Below, in pieces: positions 9,319 to 17,434 of a stretch of 47,761 bases of DNA. The stretch is from NCBI RefSeq assembly GCF_024054555.1, contig NZ_JAMXLY010000024.1:1-47761 (forward strand), written 5' to 3'. The first letter of the stretch is position 1. Every line of letters begins with the position of its first letter. The stretch is from Segatella cerevisiae. GTDB taxonomy: Bacteria; Bacteroidota; Bacteroidia; Bacteroidales; Bacteroidaceae. Made by a program: the position numbers and the translations under genes. A model generated the notes under the pieces. The model did no database searches. It was not told where the DNA came from and saw nothing but the letters and a program-made list of their open reading frames with translations.

Positions 9319-10083
9319 ATGAAAAAAAAGAAATTATTTATTCTAATTGTTATTATTTTTATGACTCTAGCTGCCTCAGCACAAACGAAAGTCATTGCCC
9401 ATCGAGGTTATTGGACACCTGCCGGCTCTTCCCAGAATTCAATTACATCTCTTATGGGAGCAAACAGGATAGGTGTTTATGGATCAGAATTTGATGTCCA
9501 TATCACAGTAGATGGTGTTGTTATGATCAATCATGATCGAACTTTACCTGATGGTATAAACATTGAAAAAACTACTTTCAAAAAAATTAAAAAAGAAACG
9601 TTATCTAATGGGGAAAAACTTCCAACATTTAAACAGTATCTACACGCTGGTAAAAAATTAAAAGGAACACAATTAATTTGTGAAATTAAAGCACATATTA
9701 CAAACGAAGGAGAAGATCGTTGTATTGATTCCGTGCTCAAAGATGTAAAAAAAGAGAATATGGAAAATCAAGTTGAATACATTTCTTTTAGTAAAAATGC
9801 CTGTCAGTATCTTGCCCAACATGCGCCCACAGGAACAAAAATTTCATATTTGAGCAACGATCTCTCTCCTGATCAATGCAAGGCCCTTGGATGTACCGGC
9901 ATAGATTTCGATGAAACAACTTATGCTAAACATCCTACTTATATCTCTGATGCTCATAAACTAAATATGGAAGTAAATGTATGGACTGTTGATGACCTTA
10001 ACCAAATAAATGAATTTATTAAGGCTGGTGTCGATTTCATTACAACAAACAAGCCAGTTGAAGCCTTAAAATTATGCAAATAA
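9319..10083 (+). CDS. Glycerophosphodiester phosphodiesterase (GDPD family), secreted
   Basis: Numbered from the ATG at 9319, which opens a clean signal peptide (KKKKLFILIVIIFMTLAASAQ). The catalytic pieces are IAHRG (His28), SEFDVHI (Glu57, Asp59) and INHD (His72), the standard GDPD metal and acid-base set. GDPD enzymes cleave glycerophosphodiesters to glycerol 3-phosphate and an alcohol; relatives act on glycerophosphocholine or on polyglycerol-phosphate teichoic acids. The 254-residue length is typical. A TTG at 9292 in the same frame is a weaker start because it precedes the signal peptide. With GH31 and the HAD phosphatase it suggests stepwise removal of sugar, phosphodiester and phosphate. 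Confidence 0.9.
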   Translation: MKKKKLFILIVIIFMTLAASAQTKVIAHRGYWTPAGSSQNSITSLMGANRIGVYGSEFDVHITVDGVVMINHDRTLPDGINIEKTTFKKIKKETLSNGEKLPTFKQYLHAGKKLKGTQLICEIKAHITNEGEDRCIDSVLKDVKKENMENQVEYISFSKNACQYLAQHAPTGTKISYLSNDLSPDQCKALGCTGIDFDETTYAKHPTYISDAHKLNMEVNVWTVDDLNQINEFIKAGVDFITTNKPVEALKLCK

Positions 10084-10126
10084 AAAGCTCCCATAAATCA
10101 CATAAAGGTATATTAATATAAAGTGA

Positions 10127-10160
10127 ACCCCGAAAGGTTTTTTACCTAACTTTCGGGGGT
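10127..10160 (+). terminator. Hairpin after the GDPD gene (terminator or IS end)
   Basis: CCCCGAAAG (10128-10136) pairs with CTTTCGGGG (10150-10158) around a 13-base loop. It lies about 45 bases past the GDPD stop. There is no T-run after it, so it may be part of an insertion-sequence end rather than a true intrinsic terminator. Confidence 0.4.
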
Positions 10161-10172
10161 CATTATAACGAT

Positions 10173-10612
10173 GTGAATAAAGAGGCCCTCTTCATGAATT
10201 TAGAAACTGTGTCAAGTTCAAAGGCAATGGAAGGCGAGATGGGAAGCCACATCTCAGCGACGAAGCCGTCAACGGGCAACCGCCGTAACGGAAAGATGCA
10301 CAAGGCACTGCAGACCGAATACGGTCCGGTAGAGCTGGAAACTCCAAGGGACCGTGACGGCAGTTTCTCCCCCGAGACCGTAAAGAAGCGTCAGACGATA
10401 TTGGCCGAGGGCCTGTCAGACAAAATCATCAGCCTTTATGCTACGGGGCAGAGCATGCAGCAGATCAGTGATTTCATTGAGGAGAACTACGGCAGCAGGA
10501 TCTCGAAGGAGACCATCAGCAATATTACGGACAAGGTGTGGGACGAGATCCGGTCATGGCGCACCCGCACCCTGGACGAAGTTTATCTCACAGTCTGGAT
10601 GGACGCAGATTA
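10173..10612 (+). pseudogene. IS256-family transposase fragment (N-terminal/central part)
   Basis: The translation contains typical IS256/Mutator-type segments: MEGEMGSH, RRNGKMHKALQTEYGPVELE, PRDRDGSFSP, and IISLYATGQSMQQISDFI, ending at the catalytic-start motif VYLTVWMDA. Complete enzymes are roughly 400 residues, with about 60 residues before the MEGEM-like segment and a DDE core after WMDA. Both ends are therefore missing, and the frame stops where it meets unrelated coding sequence at about 10610. Base composition is clearly more G+C-rich than the PUL to its left. It marks the right edge of the accessory island and cannot be active. Confidence 0.75.
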
Positions 10613-10771
10613 GCTATTGATCCGACAAATGATGACCTCGTTGTACTAAACAACCGCGGTACACAGATCTTACTGGGGATGCCCCAAGGTCCTTTTACAG
10701 ATGAAGGCTATACTCATGAGATCCACGAGCTATATATCTATGAGAAAATACATCTCACCTATCCATTCTGA
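10610..10771 (+). pseudogene. 3' remnant of a second beta-propeller gene (paralogue of 129-713)
   Basis: In a frame running through the transposase junction, the sequence encodes LAIDPTNDDLVVLNNRG and onward to the stop at 10769-10771. About 40 of 46 aligned residues match the C-terminus of the truncated gene at 129-713, while many third codon positions differ. It is therefore a diverged homologue, not a recent duplicate. No start remains. It is most simply the tail of a resident gene cut by the IS256-type element. Confidence 0.7.
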
Positions 10772-10810
10772 ACCACTGGAGTATAATGCACCTCTCTTCT
10801 CTCCTACTAT

Positions 10811-10856
10811 AAAAAGCGGCATCCCGGAATACTTTTCCGAAATGCCGCTTTAAAAT
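10811..10856. terminator. Bidirectional intrinsic terminator
   Basis: AAAGCGGCAT (10813-10822) pairs with ATGCCGCTTT (10842-10851), with a second short pairing inside the loop. Read on the minus strand it is followed by a T-run, so it most likely ends the ddl transcript; it could also stop plus-strand read-through from the island. Confidence 0.75.
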
Positions 10857-10904
10857 TTTATTTCCAGATACTTATTGACTACTTGTACCTGACGGATCAG
10901 ACGT

Positions 10905-11900
10905 TCAGAACTGATTCTCTACAATATCACTCAAAACATCCTTGATATCGAGTCCTGCAGCTTTCACTTGCTGAGGTATAAAACTCGTGGCTGTCATGCC
11001 CGGAGTGGTATTGACTTCCAGCATGTTGACCTGATCTTTACCGTCTTTATCTTTGGAAATAATATAATCGATTCGAATAATGCCGTTAGCACGAAGAAGA
11101 TCATAAATGCGAGAACTCTCTTCAGCTACAGCTTTCGTCGTTTCAGGACTCAGGCGTGCCGGCGTAATCTCTTTGACCCTACCGTTGTATTTGGCAGCAT
11201 AATCAAAGAACTCATCTTCACTCACTACTTCCGTAGCAGGGAGGACAACTGATTTTTCTCTGGTTTTATAGATACCTTGTGAAATTTCAACACCTGAAAG
11301 AAGACCTTCGATCATCACCTCATTGCTTTCCATAAAGGCAACACGGAGAGCAGGAGCAAGACGGTCTGCATTCTTGACCTTGGAGACTCCGAAACTACTG
11401 CCATCGGCAGCAGGTTTGACGAAACAAGGCATCCCTATACGTTTGGCGACCTCATCTTCATCATATTCTTCACCACGGCGCAACAGAATACTGTCAGCGA
11501 CATGTACGCCGAAAGTCCGGAGATAGCGGTTGAGGACATATTTATTAAAGGTCAAAGCCTCAACGAGCACACCACTTGTAGAATAAGGCATATTGATCAG
11601 ATCGAAATACCCCTGCATGACGCCGTTCTCTCCCGGTTGGCCATGAATGGTAATATAGGCATAATCAAAGAATATGGTCTTACCGTCTTTTTTAAATGAG
11701 AAATCATTCATATTGATCTTAGCCGTCTCTCCATTTTCAAAATTAACGTGCCAATCCATTCCCTTGACATCCACAATATAAATAGTGTATTTCTCTTTGT
11801 CAAAGAAAGAGTACAGTCCCTGAGCTGAACGCAGGGACACATCGTGCTCAGATGAATCTCCGCCACACACAATGGCAATCGTTCTCTTTAAATTTTCCAT
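10905..11900 (-). CDS. ddl: D-alanine--D-alanine ligase
   Basis: 331 residues of the ATP-grasp fold. The enzyme joins two D-alanines with ATP to supply the end of the peptidoglycan stem peptide, in the cytoplasm. Visible motifs are VCGGDSSEHDVSLRSA at the N-terminus, PCFVKPAADGSSFGVSKV for ATP binding, EGLLSGVEIS, and the metal-binding end MLEVNTTPGMTATSF. It is the last gene of a minus-strand cluster with the RluD-type and PASTA genes, a common arrangement in Bacteroidales. The gap to the preceding gene is about 114 bases, and a terminator follows. Confidence 0.95.
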   Translation of the reverse strand: MENLKRTIAIVCGGDSSEHDVSLRSAQGLYSFFDKEKYTIYIVDVKGMDWHVNFENGETAKINMNDFSFKKDGKTIFFDYAYITIHGQPGENGVMQGYFDLINMPYSTSGVLVEALTFNKYVLNRYLRTFGVHVADSILLRRGEEYDEDEVAKRIGMPCFVKPAADGSSFGVSKVKNADRLAPALRVAFMESNEVMIEGLLSGVEISQGIYKTREKSVVLPATEVVSEDEFFDYAAKYNGRVKEITPARLSPETTKAVAEESSRIYDLLRANGIIRIDYIISKDKDGKDQVNMLEVNTTPGMTATSFIPQQVKAAGLDIKDVLSDIVENQF

Positions 11901-12014
11901 AACTTATATATTATTTAATAGATCGTCCTCAATGGACAATAGTCTGAAGGCTTTTGCCTACCAAGTTTATTTTCAGTTTTATCAACATCTTCTTTCATAT
12001 CCCCGTGGCACTTG

Positions 12015-13112
12015 TCAGATACCGGCATTCCCCCGGATATATTTCCGCCACTTCTCTATTAATTGTCTGAAATCATCAGGCCAAGGACAACTGAAGTCCA
12101 TTTGCTTGCCTGTCCGTGGGTGCACGAATCCGAGTGTTCTGGCATGAAGGGCTTGGCGTGGGCAGATCTTAAAGCAATGTTGCACGAACGCCTTATAAGT
12201 AGAACTGCGTTGACCGCGAAGGATTTCCATCCCTCCATAAGTCTCATCAGCGAACAGGGGATGGCCGATACTCTTCATGTGGGCACGGATCTGATGTGTC
12301 CGGCCTGTCTCGAGAACACACTCCACAAGAGTGGTATAGCCGTAGCGCTCCAACACCCTATAGTGGGTGACCGCACTCTTACCCACGCCACTGTCTGGTG
12401 CAAAGACCTTCATTCTGAGACGGTCTCTGGGATCTCTGGCAATATTGCCTTCTATCCGACCTTCATCCTCTGTAAAGTTGCCCCACACCAAAGCATTGTA
12501 GCTGCGGTGAGTCGTCTTGTTAAAGAACTGTTTTCCCAGTAAAGTCTTTGCCTCAGGTGTCTTAGCCACCACCAGCAATCCACTGGTATTCTTATCGATA
12601 CGATGCACCAGACCCACATCAGGGTCATTGGCATCAAAGTTTGTCATATCTCTCAAGTGCCAGGCGATAGCATTGATCAGGGTACCCGTAAAATTGCCGG
12701 CTCCCGGATGAACCACCATACCGGCAGGTTTGTTGACGACCATTACGTCATCGTCCTCGTAGACCACATCTATGGGAATATCCTCAGCGACGATACTGGT
12801 ATCGTGTTTAGGATAGTCCAGTACCAATGTGATCTGATCATGCGGGCGGACTTTATAACTGCTTTTTACGGCAGTCCCATTGACCCGGATATAACCGGCA
12901 TCGGCTGCATTCTGTATTCTGTTCCTACTCTGGTAGGGATTGCGCTCACTCAGGAATTTATCTATGCGGACAGGTTGCTGTCCTGCATCCACTTCTATTT
13001 TCCAATGCTCAAATTGCCGGTCTTCAGTCTGTTCGACCTCGTCGCTGTCACACTGTTCCATCATCATCTCCTTCAATTTCCGTGTTAAGGTACCCTTCTC
13101 GCCGAAAGCCAT
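12015..13112 (-). CDS. rluD: RluA/RluD-family 23S rRNA pseudouridine synthase
   Basis: 365 residues. An S4 RNA-binding domain (VRIDKFLSERNPYQSRNRIQ, about 48-67) is followed by the pseudouridine synthase domain with VNKPAGMVVHPG and the catalytic HRIDKNTSGLL, in which Asp173 is the nucleophile. The family isomerises uridines of 23S rRNA (E. coli RluD modifies helix 69); the precise sites here are inferred. The first ATG overlaps the PASTA stop codon as TGATG, which indicates translational coupling. A start at Met17-19 would also preserve the domains. Confidence 0.9.
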   Translation of the reverse strand: MAFGEKGTLTRKLKEMMMEQCDSDEVEQTEDRQFEHWKIEVDAGQQPVRIDKFLSERNPYQSRNRIQNAADAGYIRVNGTAVKSSYKVRPHDQITLVLDYPKHDTSIVAEDIPIDVVYEDDDVMVVNKPAGMVVHPGAGNFTGTLINAIAWHLRDMTNFDANDPDVGLVHRIDKNTSGLLVVAKTPEAKTLLGKQFFNKTTHRSYNALVWGNFTEDEGRIEGNIARDPRDRLRMKVFAPDSGVGKSAVTHYRVLERYGYTTLVECVLETGRTHQIRAHMKSIGHPLFADETYGGMEILRGQRSSTYKAFVQHCFKICPRQALHARTLGFVHPRTGKQMDFSCPWPDDFRQLIEKWRKYIRGNAGI

Positions 13113-13828
13113 CAGTTGTCTGGATTGGCCTGATTTGAAGACGAATTATCTTCTGATGAAGGTGCGTTGGGATCCGTCCCCTGGACTTCCTGGAAAGGAT
13201 CCTCTCCCCCCTCATCCGTCTGATCCTGTTCATCTTCTGAAGGGTCGACGAAATTGACAGAATCGGAAGCCGGAAGTTTGCCATTGCCGACCTCAATGAT
13301 CAGCGGCGAGTCTACACTGACCTTATCTCCCGCATGCACTTGCCTGCCGTTGACGAGAAGTCCGTAGACCCAATCCTGTTCACCGGGGATATATTTAGGT
13401 TGTCCGAGTCTGAAGCCCATGGCAGTAAGCTTGGCCATCGCCTCCCTCAACGAACAGTTGTCTATGACGTCAGGAATAGGTATCATCGGGGAATCCGAGG
13501 CATTTATCGTCACATAGATGATATGTCCCGACTTCACATGCTCTCCGGCAGGCGGGTTCTGCATGAGGATGCACCCGGGAGGGAGAGAACGCACATAACC
13601 CGTATCACTGACCTCTATATTCAAGCCCAATTCATTGAGGATATATTGTGCATCATTAAAATTCTTGTGCAGCAAATTCGGGACGGGGATAGCCTCACCA
13701 TGATGAGTATAGATATCTATCCCATATTTCACACCTACGCAAAGCAGGAAAACGACCATAGCCATAGCAGCCAGGTTTCCACACAGATAGCGGCTTAAGA
13801 ATTTACTGAAGAATTTCTTTGACTTCAT
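13112..13828 (-). CDS. PASTA-domain membrane protein
   Basis: Starting at 13828 (MKSKKFF) the protein has 238 residues. A short basic cytoplasmic end is followed by one transmembrane helix (LAAMAMVVFLLCVGVKYGI), then two PASTA repeats (from IPVPNLLHKNFNDAQYIL, and from IPIPDVIDNCSLREAMAKL), and a long acidic Ser/Asp/Glu-rich tail. PASTA domains elsewhere bind peptidoglycan or muropeptides, usually on Ser/Thr kinases; here there is no kinase domain. The position beside ddl fits a cell-wall role, but the function is not established. A start at 13852 adds eight residues. Confidence 0.85.
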   Translation of the reverse strand: MKSKKFFSKFLSRYLCGNLAAMAMVVFLLCVGVKYGIDIYTHHGEAIPVPNLLHKNFNDAQYILNELGLNIEVSDTGYVRSLPPGCILMQNPPAGEHVKSGHIIYVTINASDSPMIPIPDVIDNCSLREAMAKLTAMGFRLGQPKYIPGEQDWVYGLLVNGRQVHAGDKVSVDSPLIIEVGNGKLPASDSVNFVDPSEDEQDQTDEGGEDPFQEVQGTDPNAPSSEDNSSSNQANPDN

Positions 13829-13916
13829 AATTGTTCTTACTCGTATTTCCAACTTTGAGGATGTTGCAAATATAGGAAGTCACATCCCTGAGATCTTTGC
13901 CTTTTCATCCACCCTG

Positions 13917-13947
13917 CAAAGATAGACAAAAAAAAGAAAGAAGCAAA
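13917..13947 (-). promoter_or_regulatory. Bacteroidetes-type promoter for the PASTA-rluD-ddl genes
   Basis: On the minus strand TTTG (13944-13947), 19 bases, then TATCTTTG (13917-13924) matches the consensus exactly, about 65-90 bases before the PASTA start. Its -33 element lies in the loop of the rpmH terminator hairpin and its spacer is one arm of that hairpin. Confidence 0.7.
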
Positions 13948-13972
13948 GAATCGTCTCTACTTCTTTCTTTTT
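13928..13972 (-). terminator. Intrinsic terminator of rpmH
   Basis: AAAAAGAAAGAAG (13931-13943) pairs perfectly with CTTCTTTCTTTTT (13960-13972) around a 16-base loop, with a T-run on the minus strand. It lies about 40 bases after the rpmH stop codon. Confidence 0.75.
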
Positions 13973-14010
13973 AACCTAAAATGGCTAATTGTTCATTTGA
14001 GGAAAACGGA

Positions 14011-14166
14011 TTATTTTCCGTGATTCTCATCAGAAACTGTTAATTTTTTACGACCACGGGCACGGCGGGAAGCCAAAACACGACGGCCATTCTTTGTAGC
14101 CATACGCTCGCGGAAGCCATGCTTATTCACGCGGCGACGATTGTGAGGCTGGAATGTTCTTTTCAT
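14011..14166 (-). CDS. rpmH: 50S ribosomal protein L34
   Basis: This 51-residue, very basic protein begins [18 protein letters not shown] and continues [20 protein letters not shown], an unmistakable L34 sequence. It ends with a slightly longer tail ([11 protein letters not shown]) than many L34 proteins. L34 is a late-assembling component of the large ribosomal subunit. It is divergently transcribed from efp, with both promoters in the gap between them. Confidence 0.98.
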   Translation of the reverse strand: MKRTFQPHNRRRVNKHGFRERMATKNGRRVLASRRARGRKKLTVSDENHGK

Positions 14167-14253
14167 CTTTATTTATATATTAATTTATAATTCAAATACG
14201 AAATAGCACCATACGACTTTCTCAATTCGTACGATCCTCACCGCTTTGGGCTG

Positions 14254-14284
14254 CAAAAGTACAGATATTTTTCGAAATGGCAAA
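14254..14284 (-). promoter_or_regulatory. rpmH promoter
   Basis: On the minus strand TTTG (14281-14284), a 19-base spacer and TACTTTTG (14254-14261) fit the Bacteroidetes consensus. Transcription would start about 80 bases before rpmH. Confidence 0.75.
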
Positions 14285-14332
14285 GTTTTCACCTGCTTTT
14301 AGCTATATTATTAGTATTTTTTTTATTTTTAC

Positions 14333-14363
14333 TTTGTTTGTTCCTTAAAAAGAAGTAACTTTG
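14333..14363 (+). promoter_or_regulatory. efp promoter
   Basis: TTTG (14333-14336), a 19-base spacer and TAACTTTG (14356-14363) fit the consensus. The efp start codon is about 40 bases downstream. Confidence 0.75.
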
Positions 14364-14404
14364 CAGGCACTTAAGAATTTTATAAATAAATATACTATAC
14401 AGCA

Positions 14405-14971
14405 ATGATTAATTCACAGGAAATAAAAATCGGGACTTGCATCCGGTTGGATGGCAAAATTTGGACTTGCATAGACTTTCAACACAGGAAACCTGGCAAG
14501 GGTAATACCGTCATGAACACCAAACTGAAAAACATTGCCGATGGTCGTGTATTGGAACGCACATTCCAGGTTGGTTTCAAATTGGATGACGTGCGTGTAG
14601 AGCGTCGCCCGTACCAGTATCTTTACAAAGACGGCACTGGCTATATCTTCATGAATCAGGAAACTTTCGAACAGATTCCTATACCAGAGCATCAGATCAC
14701 TGGTGTTGAATACATGAAAGAAGGTGACGTGGTAGAGGTTGTTACAGACACTTCCGACGGCACTATCCTCTTGGGTGAAATGCCGGTAAAGACAAATCTG
14801 AAAGTAGTGGAATCAGAGCCGGGTGTAAAGGGCAATACAGCTACAAATGCCACGAAACCAGCAAAATTGGAAACTGGAGCTGAAGTTCGTGTACCTCTTT
14901 TTATCAATGAGGGTGACACCATTCAGATCGATACGCGTGACGGCAGTTATTTAGGTCGCGTCAACTCATAA
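14405..14971 (+). CDS. efp: Translation elongation factor P
   Basis: 188 residues, the standard EF-P length with three beta-barrel domains. EF-P enters stalled ribosomes and promotes peptide bond formation at proline runs. The tip loop reads KPGKG, with Lys32 at the position that is modified or conserved in other EF-Ps. The C-terminal signature (VPLFINEGDTIQIDTRDGSY) is intact. It has its own promoter and a terminator, so it is probably monocistronic. Confidence 0.97.
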   Translation: MINSQEIKIGTCIRLDGKIWTCIDFQHRKPGKGNTVMNTKLKNIADGRVLERTFQVGFKLDDVRVERRPYQYLYKDGTGYIFMNQETFEQIPIPEHQITGVEYMKEGDVVEVVTDTSDGTILLGEMPVKTNLKVVESEPGVKGNTATNATKPAKLETGAEVRVPLFINEGDTIQIDTRDGSYLGRVNS

Positions 14972-14988
14972 GAATCCTTATAAATAGC

Positions 14989-15050
14989 AGGATGGCAATA
15001 TCTGTCTCTGTTCATGCAGAGCACAGCTAATGCCATCCTTTGTTGTTTTA
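14989..15050 (+). terminator. Terminator after efp
   Basis: AGGATGGCA (14989-14997) pairs with TGCCATCCT (15031-15039), followed by a T-rich stretch (TTGTTGTTTTATTTC). The long loop may form an extra internal hairpin. Confidence 0.7.
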
Positions 15051-15147
15051 TTTCTCTATAAGCGCTTTCTGTTGCCGGCGTACAATTATCGTACGGGGCA
15101 AGATAGCAGCGGTTACACCTTATTTATATTTCATACGTTTCTTCTGC

Positions 15148-16185
15148 ATGCAATTTTCCATCATCGTACCCGTATACAATCGACCGGATGAAGTCAGGGA
15201 ACTTTTGGAGAGCCTGACGACCCAGTCTGTCAGGGACTTTGAAGTGATAATCGTGGAAGACGGTTCCCGCATTCCTTGTCAGAAGATCTGCGAAGCGTAT
15301 GAAGACCAACTCGACCTCCACTATTACGCAAAGGCAAATTCAGGTCCCGGACAAAGCCGGAACTATGGGGCTCAAAGAGCCTCGGGGACTTACCTGATCA
15401 TTCTGGACAGTGATGTCATCCTGCCCTCCGGCTATTTGAAAGCCATAAAAGATGAGCTGCAGCGACAACCTGCAGATGCCTTCGGCGGACCGGACCGGGC
15501 ACATGCCTCGTTTACGGACACGCAGAAAGCCATTTCCTATTCCATGACCTCCTTCTTTACTACAGGAGGGATACGAGGAGGAAAGAAAAAACTGGATAAG
15601 TTCTATCCCAGATCCTTCAACATGGGAATACGCCGTGATGTCTACAGCCGCCTTGGAGGTTTCTCCAAGATGCGTTTCGGCGAAGACATCGACTTCTCCA
15701 TCCGGATCTATAAAAGCGGATACAAATGCAGATTGTTTCCCGAGGCATGGGTGTGGCATAAGCGCCGCACAGACTTCCGAAAATTCTACCGTCAGGTTTT
15801 CAACAGTGGAATCGCACGAATCAACCTTTACAAGAAATATCCCGAATCTCTCAAGATCGTCCATCTGCTGCCTATGGTCTTTACCCTAGGCTCCACATTC
15901 CTGGTGCTCCTGGCAATTCTGTTTGGAGTGCTCTCCTCATGTGGACAAATGGACACGTCCCATTTTATTGCAGTCGTGCCACTCCTCCCGCTGGTCATCT
16001 ACGCCCTTCTCATATTCATCGATTCTGCAAGGCACAACAAGAGTCTCAAGATCGGAGCCTTGTCGATCCTTGCCGCATTCATACAACTTTTCGGTTATGG
16101 CATCGGCTTCCTGGAGGCCTGGTGGAAGCGTTGCATCCTGGGGCATGATGAGTTCTCCGCCTTCAGCAAGACCTTCTACAAATAG
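15148..16185 (+). CDS. Glycosyltransferase family 2, membrane-associated
   Basis: The start chosen is the ATG at 15148, which opens directly into the GT2 fold (QFSIIVPVYNRPDEVRELL); an in-frame upstream ATG at 15040 overlaps the efp terminator and adds a sequence with no GT2 character. The 345-residue protein has the nucleotide-binding segment VIIVEDGS, the metal-binding DSDV (DXD-like), and the acceptor segment GGFSKMRFGEDIDFSIRI. Three hydrophobic helices follow near the C-terminus. It would transfer sugars from a nucleotide sugar to a lipid or polysaccharide at the inner membrane; donor and acceptor are unknown. Confidence 0.88.
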   Translation: MQFSIIVPVYNRPDEVRELLESLTTQSVRDFEVIIVEDGSRIPCQKICEAYEDQLDLHYYAKANSGPGQSRNYGAQRASGTYLIILDSDVILPSGYLKAIKDELQRQPADAFGGPDRAHASFTDTQKAISYSMTSFFTTGGIRGGKKKLDKFYPRSFNMGIRRDVYSRLGGFSKMRFGEDIDFSIRIYKSGYKCRLFPEAWVWHKRRTDFRKFYRQVFNSGIARINLYKKYPESLKIVHLLPMVFTLGSTFLVLLAILFGVLSSCGQMDTSHFIAVVPLLPLVIYALLIFIDSARHNKSLKIGALSILAAFIQLFGYGIGFLEAWWKRCILGHDEFSAFSKTFYK

Positions 16186-16247
16186 CTGAATCAGCAGCAC
16201 CGGCACAAGACCTTTTGAACGACACATTTTAATCTAATACACTAAAC

Positions 16248-16934
16248 ATGGAAAAACTATCTATCAGCCAATGGGCGAAAGAAGACCGCCCGAGAGAAAA
16301 ACTTCTCCTGCGAGGGGCGGAAAACCTGTCTGACGCAGAACTTCTTGCCATCCTGATCGGTTCAGGAACCGTAAAGGAGAGCGCCGTAGATCTGATGAAA
16401 AGACTCCTGAATGACTGCAACAACAATCTGAACACACTCGGCAAGAAATCAGTACATGAGTTGCTTGCGTACAAAGGCATTGGGAATGCGAAGGCCATTA
16501 CGATCCTCGCAGCGTGTGAATTAGGAAAAAGACGGCAGGAAGAAAAGGCCGAAGAACGGCAGGATCTCGGATCTGCTACAGCAGTTTACAACTATATGCA
16601 CCCCCGCATGCAGGATCTGGATATAGAAGAAGCCTGGATCCTGCTGATGAATCAGAATTACAAATTGATCAAAGCCGAAGCCATCAGTCACGGAGGTATG
16701 ACAGAGACCGCCGTAGACATCCGGATCATCCTGAGGGAAGCGCTTCTCAATCATGCCACCATCCTCGGTTTCTGCCACAACCATCCCAGCAACAATGCCA
16801 CGCCAAGCAGCGCCGATGACCGTCTGACAAACAGAATAAAGAAAGCGTGCGAGATCATGAGGATCTATTTCATGGACCATATCATCATCTGTGACGGACG
16901 CTACTATTCCTATCGCGAAATGGGCAGGTTATAG
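16248..16934 (+). CDS. radC: RadC family protein (JAB/MPN domain)
   Basis: 228 residues. The N-terminal helix-hairpin-helix part (DRPREKLLLRGAENLSDAEL; LLAYKGIGNAKAITI) precedes a JAMM metal-binding site seen as CHNHPSNNATPSSADD, with two histidines, a serine and an aspartate in the usual spacing. RadC proteins are annotated as DNA repair proteins, but the biochemical role is unclear. The gene starts 62 bases after the GT2 gene and may share its transcript. Confidence 0.93.
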   Translation: MEKLSISQWAKEDRPREKLLLRGAENLSDAELLAILIGSGTVKESAVDLMKRLLNDCNNNLNTLGKKSVHELLAYKGIGNAKAITILAACELGKRRQEEKAEERQDLGSATAVYNYMHPRMQDLDIEEAWILLMNQNYKLIKAEAISHGGMTETAVDIRIILREALLNHATILGFCHNHPSNNATPSSADDRLTNRIKKACEIMRIYFMDHIIICDGRYYSYREMGRL

Positions 16935-17026
16935 TCTCCCCCTTTCAGGACCGAACGGAAGACGATATTTTCACGGCCACCCACATTGTGAGTTTCATTG
17001 CCGTCTGATGTTTTTCAGACTCTTGC

Positions 17027-17057
17027 ATTGGTATTTCAAAATTTATTCATATCTTTG
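17027..17057 (+). promoter_or_regulatory. Promoter upstream of the DUF59 gene
   Basis: ATTG (17027-17030), a 19-base spacer and TATCTTTG (17050-17057) match the consensus; the start codon lies 57 bases further on. Confidence 0.65.
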
Positions 17058-17113
17058 CAATAATCAGGCAGCTAATCTCGTAAGATTCTGTCCTACAAAG
17101 GAAAGGAACTCAA

Positions 17114-17434
17114 ATGACACAAGAGGAAAAGACTAAAATAGAAGAGCGGATCGTGGATATCCTCAAAACGGTTTACGATCCGGAGATCCCCGTAAACATC
17201 TGGGATCTTGGAATGATCTATAAAATAGATGTCAAGGATGATGCGACTGTGAACATCGACATGACTTTCACCGCACCTTCCTGTCCTGCAGCAGATTTCA
17301 TTCTGGAAGATGTGAGGACAAAGGTAGAGAGCGTAGAAGGTGTCAAGTCTGCCAATGTCAACCTCGTCTTTGAACCGGCTTGGGACCAGAGCATGATGTC
17401 CGAAGAGGCCAAAGAAGAACTGGGATTCAATTGA
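17114..17434 (+). CDS. DUF59/MIP18-family Fe-S cluster assembly protein
   Basis: 106 residues made almost entirely of the DUF59 fold: VYDPEIPVNIWDLGMIYKID, then TFTAPSCPAADFILEDVR with the conserved Cys, and VNLVFEPAWDQSMMS. Such proteins (SufT/PaaD-like) help Fe-S cluster carriage or maturation of Fe-S enzymes in the cytosol. In the window, the class I fumarase is one possible Fe-S client, which is inference only. It has its own promoter and precedes lpxH by 91 bases. Confidence 0.9.
   Translation: MTQEEKTKIEERIVDILKTVYDPEIPVNIWDLGMIYKIDVKDDATVNIDMTFTAPSCPAADFILEDVRTKVESVEGVKSANVNLVFEPAWDQSMMSEEAKEELGFN

Noticed and set aside
122..10171. Intact composite transposon
   Set aside because: The two edges carry different IS families and the right one is only a fragment, so no functional composite element can be claimed.
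10438..10620. 60-residue frame overlapping the IS256 fragment
   Set aside because: It is an out-of-frame shadow of the transposase remnant.
15040..15147. Earlier in-frame start for the GT2 glycosyltransferase
   Set aside because: The added 36 residues overlap the efp terminator and precede the natural GT2 start MQFSIIVPVYN.
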